DNA of 11,310 nucleotides from Rhizobacter sp. (GTDB taxonomy: Bacteria; Pseudomonadota; Gammaproteobacteria; Burkholderiales; Burkholderiaceae_C): positions 1 to 11,310 of the forward strand of contig JACMKJ010000347.1 of the NCBI GenBank assembly GCA_014380155.1. Reading direction: 5' to 3'. Within the stretch, counting starts at the first letter, position 1. Each line of letters opens with the position of its first letter. The translations under genes and the position numbers were made by a program. Positions 1 to 6,112 of the stretch are shown here, piece by piece. The notes beneath the pieces are model-generated. The model was not told the origin of the DNA, did not search any database, and worked only from the letters and a program-made list of their open reading frames with translations.

Positions 1-217
1 GAGCCCGGGATGGTGGTCACGGTCTGCTTGCCAGCGTTGACGAGGTCGGAAAGGGGCCGATACCCAGCATGCCGTTTTCGCTTTGCAGCCAGACCTCGAT
101 CTTCGGGTCGACGAAGTTGGCCACCAGCGTGGGCAAGCCGATGCCGAGGTTGACGTAGAAGCCGTCAGACAGCTCCTTGGCCGCGCGGGCCGCCATTTGG
201 TCGTGTGTCCAGGCCAT
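1..217 (-). CDS. scoB: 3-oxoacid CoA-transferase subunit B, partial at window edge and apparently frameshifted
   Basis: Subunit B of a family I CoA-transferase, which with ScoA moves CoA from succinyl-CoA to acetoacetate or a similar 3-oxoacid. The start is ATG at 217, one base after the scoA stop (TGA 221-219), with GGAG about 7 nt upstream. Visible features are the N-terminal NLGIGLPTLVAN segment and SENGMLGIGPFP, whose Glu47 is the family's catalytic glutamate that forms the CoA thioester. After residue 57 (Pro) the frame leaves the family and stops at TGA (19-17), giving a 66-residue product. The next reading frame from about position 47 down to 1 encodes DLVNAGKQTVTTIPG, the expected continuation. 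Compared with homologues, the 24 nt normally between GPF and DL(V/I)NAG are reduced to 2 nt, a loss of about 22 nt. This may be a genuine pseudogene or an assembly error near a contig end. Identity is certain; integrity is not. Confidence 0.85.
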
Positions 218-218
218 A

Positions 219-926
219 TCAGACTCCAGCTTTCTCGGTGATGGTGCGCTTCTCGATGCGCTTTTCCGGCGTGGCATTCAACACCAGCCGATGCGTGTAG
301 ATGCCCGCCAGGTGCACGGCATCAGGGTCGAAGCTGCCGGTCTCGACAATCTCTTCTACCTCGACCACGGTGATCTTGCCCGCCATCGCCACCGCCGGGT
401 TGAAGTTGCGCGCGGTGCGGCGAAAGATCAGGTTGCCGCTCTTGTCGGCCTTCCAGGCCTTGACCAGCGACACATCGGGCATCAGCGCGCGCTCCATCAC
501 GTACACATGGCCGTCGAACTCGCGCGTTTCCTTGCCCTCGGCGACCAGGGTGCCCACACCGGTGCGGGTGTAGAAAGCCGGGATGCCGGCACCACCGGCG
601 CGCAACTTCTCGGCCAGCGTGCCTTGCGGCGTGAACTCGAGCTCCAGTTCACCGGCCAGGTACTGGCGCTCGAACTCCTTGTTCTCGCCCACGTAGCTGG
701 AGATCATCTTCTTGATCTGCCGTGTCTCGAGCAGCTGGCCCAGGCCGAAACCGTCGACCCCTGCGTTGTTGGAGATGACCGAAAGATTCTTGACGCCGCT
801 GTCACGCAGCGCCGCGATCAACGCCTCGGGGATGCCACACAAGCCGAAGCCGCCCACGGCGAGCAACTGCCCGTCCTGCACGATCCCTTTCAACGCGGCG
901 GCGGCATTGGGGTAGACCTTGTTCAT
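219..926 (-). CDS. scoA: 3-oxoacid CoA-transferase subunit A
   Basis: 235-residue subunit A of a succinyl-CoA:3-ketoacid (acetoacetate) CoA-transferase, cytosolic and working as a heteromer with ScoB. It activates acetoacetate to acetoacetyl-CoA for ketone-body, butyrate or PHB turnover. The family hallmark GGFGLCGIPEALI lies near residues 25-37, followed by LSVISNNAGVDGFGLG and FYTRTGVGTLVAEGK; length is normal for the family. The start at 926 is preferred over upstream in-frame options because AGGAG lies 7 nt before it and homologues begin at MNKVYP. The downstream scoB start is 1 nt past the stop, so the pair is translationally coupled. The upstream region shared with the divergent PAS-LuxR gene carries three TACGTA palindromes, so that regulator is the likely controller. 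An AtoD-type substrate range cannot be excluded from sequence alone. Confidence 0.95.
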   Translation of the reverse strand: MNKVYPNAAAALKGIVQDGQLLAVGGFGLCGIPEALIAALRDSGVKNLSVISNNAGVDGFGLGQLLETRQIKKMISSYVGENKEFERQYLAGELELEFTPQGTLAEKLRAGGAGIPAFYTRTGVGTLVAEGKETREFDGHVYVMERALMPDVSLVKAWKADKSGNLIFRRTARNFNPAVAMAGKITVVEVEEIVETGSFDPDAVHLAGIYTHRLVLNATPEKRIEKRTITEKAGV

Positions 927-967
927 TGTTTTCTCCTGCAAGGGGTAAATTGCAATCCGGAAGCGTA

Positions 968-998
968 CTACGTAACCCATTACGTAGTCGTTACGTAG
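968..998. promoter_or_regulatory. Triple TACGTA operator between scoA and the PAS-LuxR gene
   Basis: Three copies of the self-complementary hexamer TACGTA sit at 969-974, 981-986 and 992-997, with centres 12 and 11 bp apart, about one helical turn. The first two form a perfect inverted repeat CTACGTAA - 4 nt - TTACGTAG (968-975 and 980-987). The third repeats the right arm, TTACGTAG (991-998). The array lies 42 nt upstream of scoA on one strand and 30 nt upstream of the PAS-LuxR start on the other, where it could control both promoters. LuxR/FixJ-type proteins bind short palindromes as dimers, so autoregulation plus control of scoAB by the adjacent regulator is the natural inference. The repeat geometry is seen directly; the binding protein is inferred. 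Confidence 0.7.
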
Positions 999-1028
999 AA
1001 TTCACTACAAACATACCCGGTTCCAAAA

Positions 1029-1592
1029 ATGACCCTCAGCGCAGACGACTATCGAACCGCCTTCGACCTCGCGCCGGTGGGCATGGTCATGTCGCGCAAC
1101 CGCTTGATGCTCGACTGCAACCAGCAGATGCTCGACATGTTCGGTGCCAACAAAGAGCAACTGCTGGGCCAGTCCTTCGAGGTGCTCTACCCGACGCACG
1201 ATGAATTCGAGCGCACCGGCCAGCGCATCGTGGCCAGCCTCAACGCGAGTGGCTGGTATGCCGACGAACGGGTGATGAAGCGGGTCGATGGCCCGCAGCG
1301 CGGCGAGCTGTTCTGGTGCCATGTTTCGGGCCGCGCGCTCGACCCCACGCAGCCTCATGCGGCCGGCATCTGGTCGTTCGAAGACCTGTCATCACAGCGA
1401 CAGCTCAAGGCCGACCTCACCGCACGAGAGCGAGAGATCGCCGCCCTGCTGATCGACGGCCTGACCAGCAAGCTGATCGGCAAACGCCTGGGCATCAGCC
1501 CGCGCACGGTCGACGTCTACCGAGCGAGGTTGATGCGCAAGTACGGTGCCGCCACCACGCCCGACCTGGTGCACAAGCTGCTCAGCGTTTGA
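1029..1592 (+). CDS. PAS domain / LuxR-type HTH transcriptional regulator
   Basis: 187-residue cytoplasmic regulator. A PAS sensor domain spans about residues 8-125 (FDLAPVGMVMSRNRLMLDCN, then FGANKEQLLGQSFEVLYPT). A C-terminal LuxR/FixJ helix-turn-helix spans 130-187: LTAREREIAALLIDGLTSK begins it and SPRTVDVYRARLMRKYG (157-173) is the recognition region. There is no receiver domain, so activity is presumably set by a ligand or cofactor in the PAS pocket rather than by aspartyl phosphorylation. It is divergent from scoAB with the triple TACGTA operator between them, which suggests control of acetoacetate/short-chain acid use. ATG at 1029 is the only sensible start because the PAS domain begins within ten residues. 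No good Shine-Dalgarno precedes it, so translation may be weak. Its last 11 bp overlap the 3' end of the convergent kinase gene. Confidence 0.88.
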   Translation: MTLSADDYRTAFDLAPVGMVMSRNRLMLDCNQQMLDMFGANKEQLLGQSFEVLYPTHDEFERTGQRIVASLNASGWYADERVMKRVDGPQRGELFWCHVSGRALDPTQPHAAGIWSFEDLSSQRQLKADLTAREREIAALLIDGLTSKLIGKRLGISPRTVDVYRARLMRKYGAATTPDLVHKLLSV

Positions 1593-3972
1593 CGGTCTCA
1601 AGCGGTATCCGCACGAAGAAGGTCGAGCCCTGCCCCGGCGTGCTCTGTGCCTGTAGCGTGCCGCCCATGGCCGACACGATCTGGCGCGAGATGGCCAGGC
1701 CCAGGCCCACACCCTGCCCGAGCTTCTCGCCCGCCGCGCCTTGCGCATAAGGCTCGAAGATGTGCTGCAGCTCTTGCGGTGACATGCCCGGCCCGCTGTC
1801 GGTGACGGCGATCTCGAACACCGCGGCGCTCACCGAAGCGTCGTCGTCGCCAACCCAGCGCCCGACGATGCTCACCGCACCTTGTGCTGTGAACTTCACC
1901 GCGTTGTGCGTGAGGTTGGTCACCACCTGCTGCAGGCGCGGCCCATCGACCTGCACGGTCTCATCGCCAGCTTCATAGCGCGCCTCGAAGTGGATGCCCT
2001 TCTGGTGCGCCACCAGTTCGCCAGGCGCCGTCATGCGCGTCCACAAGACCGACAGGCTCTGAGGCTCCAGCTGCAGCTGCACCGGCTTGGCCAATGTCTG
2101 CTCATAAGCGAGCGTGGTTTCGAGCACCTGGCCCAGGCCGCGCATCGACTCGGCCATGGCGTCGAGCAGGCGGTCGTGAAAGGCAGGGTCTTGCTGCGTC
2201 TTGGCCATCTCGGCCCCGCTCGCCACCGCGCCCAAGGTGCCGCGCAATTCGTGCGAGAGGTAGGCCAGAAAACGCCCCCGAGCCGCGGCCGAGTCTTCGG
2301 CGAGCCGGCGGCCACGCGTTTCGATGGCACGCGCCTCGGCCATCTTTCGCTGGCTGCGCCACAGCAGGCCCATGCCCACCAGCAGCGCCAGCAGCAGTGG
2401 CCCACCCCACACCAGCACCTTGCGCCAGGGCACGCCGGGCTGCAGGTTGACCACCAGCCAACGCTGGGCGATGCCGGCGGCCTCGGCCTCGCTCACCGCG
2501 TCGAGCCCCTTGCGCATGATCTGCGTCAGCTCGGGGTGGTCGCGCCGCACGCCGAAGTAGAGCTCGCTGTCGCCACCCGCCACCGTGCCGGTGATGCGCA
2601 GCGTGCCGCCGAAGCGCCGCTCGATCAACTCGTTGACCACCTTCACGTTACCCAGCGCCACGTCGGCTGCGCCTTCTGCAAGTGCGCTGAGCACCTGGTC
2701 TTGCCGGTCGAGCTCGACCAGCTTGATGCCGGGGTGCCGTGCCATCAGCTCGGGGATCAGGAAGTGCTGCCTCAGCAAGGCCACTTTGCGCACGCCGAAC
2801 TCGCGGGTCTCGGTGATGAGGCTGACATCGTCGTCACGCATCACGATGGCGGTCGGCACGCGCGAGAACGGGCCCACAAATTCATAATCGGCCCGGCGCT
2901 CCGGTGTGCGCACCAGACCGACGATCACATCAAGCTCGCCGGCCACGCCTTGTGCATACACGTCGGCAAACGAACTGCCCACTTCACGCTGGATCGCCAG
3001 GCCCGTCTTGCGCGCCACCAAGCGCAGGTAGTCGATGCCCATGCCCTGTGGCTCGGCCAGGTCGCCGGTGCTGGTGATCGGCGAGAAGTTGGCATCGAAG
3101 CCCACGCGGATGCGGCCAAAGCGCTCGACCCAATCACGCTCGGCCGGCGTGAGCGGCGCCATCTCGCCGGTCAGCGCCGTCAGCGTGCTGGCAGGCAGCC
3201 AGCGTGCGGCCAGGGCCGAGCGATCGGCCGCCGTCACCGAGTCGATGGCATGCGCGAGCACTCCGCGCAGTTGGCTGGCATCGCGCCGCACCGTGGGGCC
3301 GATGGGCACATTGCCGGGCCCCAGGTTGCGGCGGATCACCAGGTTGGCCAACAGCTGTTTTTCAACGTGATAGACCACCACCTGCTGGTAGCCCACGAAC
3401 AAATCGGCCGAGCCTGAGGCCACCGCGCGCAAGGCCTGCTCGGGGCTCGCAAACAGAGCCACCTTGGCTTGCGGGAAGCGAGCAGCCAGCAAGGCCGCGG
3501 CGGGAGTGCCTTCGACCACCGCCACGCGGTACTGGCCGAAGTTGTCGGTGGTCGAGATGTCGGGCAGGTCACGCCGCGCCACCAGCACCTGGTTGCCGGC
3601 AAACACCGGCAGCGTGAGCAGCGCATTACCCGCTTGCGGCAGGGCCCAGGGCAGCATGTCGATCTGCCCGGCCTGCAGCGCGCGCACGGCGTCGTCGTTG
3701 TTGTCGAAGCGGCGGATGTCGACCTTCATGCCCACCCGCTCGCCCCACAGGTCGATCATCTCGACGATGAAACCGTGTGGCCGAGCCGGCTCAGCGGGCA
3801 AGAAGTAGTAAGGCGGGTACTCGCGCGCCACACCCAGGCGCAGCACCGGGTTGGCCTGCACCCAGGCGCGCTCGGCTGACGACAGCTCCACGGTTTGCGC
3901 CACGGCCGCGCCCGCTCCCACCAGGGCGCAGGCAAGCAGCAACGAGCGCAGCCAGAGGCGCACCCGCTTCAT
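1582..3972 (-). CDS. BvgS-like membrane sensor histidine kinase with two periplasmic solute-binding domains
   Basis: 796 residues from ATG 3972. Order: signal peptide (about 1-26, ending AVAQ); two SBP_bac_3/Venus-flytrap domains (about 42-262 and 283-508), each introduced by the same L-x-x-AER-x-WV...R(L/V)G motif; one transmembrane helix (about 520-538, LVWGGPLLLALLVGMGLLW); a short coiled linker; a HisKA dimerisation domain with phospho-acceptor His574 in SHELRGTL; and a HATPase domain with N-box HNAVKF (Asn690), DSGPGM (G1), IFEPYAQ (F) and GVGLGLAISR (G2). It ends right after the ATPase, so unlike BvgS it has no PAS, receiver or Hpt domain. The H-box is odd: residues +4/+5 after His are Gly-Thr instead of the usual Thr/Asn-Pro. 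No response regulator is in the window. It is the last gene of a close-packed run with yceH and a thioesterase. The ligand is probably a small polar solute such as an amino acid, but is unknown. A TTG at 3981 is an alternative start. Confidence 0.9.
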   Translation of the reverse strand: MKRVRLWLRSLLLACALVGAGAAVAQTVELSSAERAWVQANPVLRLGVAREYPPYYFLPAEPARPHGFIVEMIDLWGERVGMKVDIRRFDNNDDAVRALQAGQIDMLPWALPQAGNALLTLPVFAGNQVLVARRDLPDISTTDNFGQYRVAVVEGTPAAALLAARFPQAKVALFASPEQALRAVASGSADLFVGYQQVVVYHVEKQLLANLVIRRNLGPGNVPIGPTVRRDASQLRGVLAHAIDSVTAADRSALAARWLPASTLTALTGEMAPLTPAERDWVERFGRIRVGFDANFSPITSTGDLAEPQGMGIDYLRLVARKTGLAIQREVGSSFADVYAQGVAGELDVIVGLVRTPERRADYEFVGPFSRVPTAIVMRDDDVSLITETREFGVRKVALLRQHFLIPELMARHPGIKLVELDRQDQVLSALAEGAADVALGNVKVVNELIERRFGGTLRITGTVAGGDSELYFGVRRDHPELTQIMRKGLDAVSEAEAAGIAQRWLVVNLQPGVPWRKVLVWGGPLLLALLVGMGLLWRSQRKMAEARAIETRGRRLAEDSAAARGRFLAYLSHELRGTLGAVASGAEMAKTQQDPAFHDRLLDAMAESMRGLGQVLETTLAYEQTLAKPVQLQLEPQSLSVLWTRMTAPGELVAHQKGIHFEARYEAGDETVQVDGPRLQQVVTNLTHNAVKFTAQGAVSIVGRWVGDDDASVSAAVFEIAVTDSGPGMSPQELQHIFEPYAQGAAGEKLGQGVGLGLAISRQIVSAMGGTLQAQSTPGQGSTFFVRIPLETVKR

Positions 3973-3977
3973 GGCGT

Positions 3978-4397
3978 TCAAGCGATCAGCTCACGAAGCC
4001 GATCCGGGAAAGGCATCGACTTCTGCTGCGGGAAATTCACCCACACGATGGTGGCGCCGCCGGCCGCGCTGATCACTCCGGGCTGGTCGGCCCGCTCCAT
4101 GGTGGTGAAGCTGTCGAAGCTGCTGCGCCCGAGGTTGGCGGCGTAGGTCTTGGCGACGATCTCGCCCGGGTATTCGAGCTGGATCAGGAAGTTGCAGAAG
4201 GCGTTGATGATCACGAAGCCTTCACCGCTCGGGTCGGGCTGGAAACCCGCGCCATTGAGCCACTCGATGCGCGCAGTCTCCAAGTAGCGGAAGTAGCTGA
4301 CGTTGTTGACATGGCCCATCGCGTCCATGTCGCCCCAGCGTATGGCAATGCGCATCTCGTGAACCAGGCGTTTGTCGTCGGGTATCTCAATGCGCAT
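3978..4397 (-). CDS. Hotdog-fold acyl-CoA thioesterase (4-hydroxybenzoyl-CoA thioesterase / YbgC-like family)
   Basis: 139 residues, the usual size for a single hotdog domain. The family signature is clear: RWGDMDAMGHVNNVSYFRYL, with Asp25 in the position of the catalytic Asp of 4-HBT and YbgC, and ETARIEWL following on the long helix. It is expected to hydrolyse acyl-CoA thioesters in the cytosol; the substrate cannot be told from sequence. The start at 4397 has a strong ribosome site (GGGAGAGG just upstream) placed in the 10-nt gap after the yceH stop. The kinase ATG follows 5 nt after its stop, so the three genes are very likely cotranscribed. Translational coupling from yceH is plausible. 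Confidence 0.9.
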   Translation of the reverse strand: MRIEIPDDKRLVHEMRIAIRWGDMDAMGHVNNVSYFRYLETARIEWLNGAGFQPDPSGEGFVIINAFCNFLIQLEYPGEIVAKTYAANLGRSSFDSFTTMERADQPGVISAAGGATIVWVNFPQQKSMPFPDRLRELIA

Positions 4398-4407
4398 CGC
4401 CTCTCCC

Positions 4408-5070
4408 TCAGGTTTTGTTCACACCCAACTCTGAATACAGTTTATCGATCAGGGCTCGCAGCTCGTCGAGCTCGCGCTGCATGCTGAGTTGCTGCGACTT
4501 GAGCGACGCCAGCTCGCTGGCTGCAACGAAGTCGTCCGACTGCGCGGCGACCGGCAGTGCCGAGACGTCGACCGCGCCGCACAGCAGGTGCGTCCAGCGC
4601 GCTTCACGGGCACCCGGGGCGCGTGGCAGTTTCAAAACCAGCGGGCCGCCTTTTTCTTGCGCGCGTGCCGCCAGTTCATCTAGAAAGGCCTCGACCGACG
4701 ACACATCGGCAAAGCGGTGCAGGCGGTCGCAGTTGGCGCGCAGCTCCGAGCTGGTCTGCGGGCCGCGCAGCATGAGCACGGCAAGCACCGCCACGCTCTG
4801 CGACGGCAGCGCCATCGCGCGGGCCATGTTGTGTTCGTAACGCGTCACCCGCGAGCCGCTCGACTCGAAGACGAGGTGCAAGGCTTTCAGCGCATCGGCC
4901 GCCACCTGAACCTCGGCCTCGGTGGCGTTCATCACCGGGTCGCGCGTTGTCTTCTGGTTGCAGCCCGACACCAGCGAGTTGAGCGACAGCGGGTAGCTGT
5001 CGGGCACGGTGTGGGCCTTTTCGATCAGCACGCCTAGAACGCGTGCTTCAAGAAGAGAAAGTTCACGCAT
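4408..5070 (-). CDS. yceH: YceH family protein (DUF480 / UPF0502)
   Basis: 220 residues matching E. coli YceH along its whole length: LSLLEARVLGVLIEK at the start, YPLSLN, CNQKT-x-R-x-PVMN near residues 37-48, VTRYEHN, LMLRGPQTSSELR, and LPRAPGAREARW-x-HL. The family has two winged-helix domains (about 1-80 and 85-170). The C-terminal segment, about 184-216, is a predicted coiled coil (SLKSQQLSMQRELDELRAL). The molecular role of the family is not established; the fold suggests DNA or protein binding. ATG 5070 matches the homologous N-terminus. The region just upstream is hairpin-rich with no clear Shine-Dalgarno. It heads a compact run with the thioesterase (10-nt gap) and the histidine kinase. 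Confidence 0.93.
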   Translation of the reverse strand: MRELSLLEARVLGVLIEKAHTVPDSYPLSLNSLVSGCNQKTTRDPVMNATEAEVQVAADALKALHLVFESSGSRVTRYEHNMARAMALPSQSVAVLAVLMLRGPQTSSELRANCDRLHRFADVSSVEAFLDELAARAQEKGGPLVLKLPRAPGAREARWTHLLCGAVDVSALPVAAQSDDFVAASELASLKSQQLSMQRELDELRALIDKLYSELGVNKT

Positions 5071-5074
5071 GCGA

Positions 5075-5142
5075 GCCGCCCAGCGCCGGGACGCCCCAAG
5101 CAGGGCGGCATCCCCTCGGGGGATGGGTGGCTGTACTCAGCC
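5075..5142. repeat. Hairpin-rich intergenic element upstream of yceH, probably a dispersed Burkholderiales repeat
   Basis: In 87 nt between the SDR stop and the yceH start there are several inverted repeats. CATCCCC-tcg-GGGGATG (5109-5125) is a perfect 7-bp stem with a 3-nt loop. GGCTG-tact-CAGCC lies at 5129-5142 and CGCCC/GGGCG at 5092-5096 and 5103-5107. A competing 7-bp pairing GCCGCCC/GGGCGGC joins 5075-5081 with 5103-5109. The GCCGGG-CGCCCCAAG-x-CCCCTCGGGGG style resembles an intergenic element I recall as abundant in Comamonadaceae and relatives; that link is from memory. No T-tract follows any stem, so it is not a canonical intrinsic terminator. It could shape the 3' end of the SDR transcript or reduce translation of yceH. 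Only one copy is present in this window. Confidence 0.45.
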
Positions 5143-5157
5143 AACGAGGGGTTGTCA

Positions 5158-5940
5158 TCAAACAGAGAACCCGTCGTCTGCCTGGATCACGGCACCGTTC
5201 ACGAAGTGGCTCTCGTTGGAGCACAACATCATCAGCACCACGTCCAGGTCCTGTGCCTGGCCGATGCGCTTGCGCGGCAGCATGCTGATCAGCTTCTTGC
5301 CCTGCTCGGTCTGCCAGTGGTGGTGGTTGATCTCGGTGTCGATGTAGCCGGGGCAGATGGCGTTGACGTTGATGCCGTACTTGCCCCACTCCAGCGCCAT
5401 CGCGCGTGTCATGTGCACCACCGCGGCCTTGCTCATGCAGTACACGCCGATCTGGCCCAGCACCTTCAGGCCCGCCATTGACGCGATGTTGACGATGCGC
5501 CCGCCCGTAAAGGTGCCCGGCGCCGCGCCCTTGGCCCGCGCCAGCATGCGCTTGCCCACCTCTTGCGCCACGAAGAAGGCGCCCTTGGTGTTGGTGTCCA
5601 TGATGTAGTCGTAGTCTTCGGGCGTCACGTCGGTGAGCTTTTGCGTGGTGCTCACGCCCGAGTTGTTGATCAGGATGTCGATCGTGCCCATCTCGGTCTC
5701 GGCGTGGGCCACCGCGGCCTTGATGCTGTCGTGATCGGTCACGTCGAGGGTGACCACGTGCGCATCGCCGCCCGAAGCCTCGATCTCGGCACGCAGGGTT
5801 TTCAGCCGCTCGATGCGCCGCCCCGCCAACACCACCGCCGCGCCCGAAGCCGCCAGGGTCTTGGCGAACTGCGTGCCCAGGCCACTTGAAGCGCCGGTGA
5901 CCAGCGCCACACGGCCGGATAGATCAATGGTGTAGCCCAT
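5158..5940 (-). CDS. SDR family oxidoreductase (FabG-like 3-oxoacyl / 3-hydroxyacyl dehydrogenase type)
   Basis: 260-residue classical short-chain dehydrogenase with a Rossmann fold. The cofactor motif TGASSGLG is at 15-22, the NNSG variant of NNAG at 92-95, and the catalytic tetrad is Asn117, Ser154 (IASMAG), Tyr167 and Lys171 (YCMSK). Arg41-Arg42 after beta-2 favour NADP(H). The C-terminus VIQADDGFSV is typical of the bacterial FabG-like group. The substrate is not determinable; linkage to ETF-QO suggests a fatty-acyl or branched-chain catabolic intermediate. The start at 5940 is chosen over the longer open frame because AGGAG lies 6 nt upstream and homologues begin at the MGY-x-IDLSGRVALVTG segment. 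It is divergent from the ETF-QO gene with a 20-bp palindrome between them. A weak -10-like TATCTT lies on the minus strand at 5979-5974. Confidence 0.9.
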   Translation of the reverse strand: MGYTIDLSGRVALVTGASSGLGTQFAKTLAASGAAVVLAGRRIERLKTLRAEIEASGGDAHVVTLDVTDHDSIKAAVAHAETEMGTIDILINNSGVSTTQKLTDVTPEDYDYIMDTNTKGAFFVAQEVGKRMLARAKGAAPGTFTGGRIVNIASMAGLKVLGQIGVYCMSKAAVVHMTRAMALEWGKYGINVNAICPGYIDTEINHHHWQTEQGKKLISMLPRKRIGQAQDLDVVLMMLCSNESHFVNGAVIQADDGFSV

Positions 5941-6040
5941 GTACGTCTCCTGAGAATGTCGAATGTTGCGATGAAGATAGCACGCGCCTTCTCGGCGCAA
6001 GCGCCTGTCGCACACCCCTCAGGACTGAACAGCGACACAG

Positions 6041-6060
6041 AAAAGAACGATCGTTCTTTT
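6041..6060. promoter_or_regulatory. Perfect 20-bp palindromic operator between SDR and ETF-QO genes
   Basis: Each half site is AAAAGAACGA and the two halves are exact reverse complements with no spacer, giving a GAACGATCGTTC core. Size, symmetry and the ACGATCGT centre fit a TetR-family operator. It lies about 52 nt upstream of the ETF-QO start, overlapping the likely -35 region, and 100 nt upstream of the SDR start, so one repressor could control both. Beta-proteobacterial ETF-QO genes have been placed by comparative genomics in TetR-controlled fatty-acid and branched-chain degradation regulons (FadP/LiuQ type). Assignment to any of these is inference, and no TetR gene is in the window. Confidence 0.72.
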
Positions 6061-6082
6061 CAAGCCGCCTGGCAATTAGAAT
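6054..6082 (+). promoter_or_regulatory. Candidate sigma-70 promoter for ETF-QO
   Basis: TAGAAT (6077-6082) matches the -10 consensus at five of six positions. The hexamer 17 nt upstream, TTCTTT (6054-6059), is a weak -35 and overlaps the right half of the 20-bp palindrome. Transcription would start near 6089. A weak -35 overlapped by an operator suits a repressed promoter. The assignment is by pattern only. Confidence 0.35.
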
Positions 6083-6112
6083 GCGCGGCAATTGTTCATC
6101 CAAGGAGACTGC

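Noticed and set aside
1882..3417. 511-residue open frame on the plus strand inside the kinase gene
   Set aside because: It mirrors the kinase codons and is rich in His/Gln/Arg/Leu, with no domain, ribosome site or neighbour support. It is a codon-bias shadow.
3973..3981. TTG start at 3981 for the sensor kinase
   Set aside because: It would add only MNA before MKRVRLW. The ATG at 3972 gives a standard lipid-facing signal peptide and avoids a non-canonical start, though TTG cannot be excluded.
5109..5125. CATCCCC/GGGGATG hairpin as an intrinsic terminator of the SDR gene
   Set aside because: There is no T-rich tract on either side in the transcribed direction, so it is listed as part of a structured intergenic element instead.
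5984..6005. Alternating GCGCC - GGCGC - GCGCC repeats upstream of the SDR gene
   Set aside because: The arms are only 5 bp and composed of G/C in a high-GC genome; no clear functional reading.
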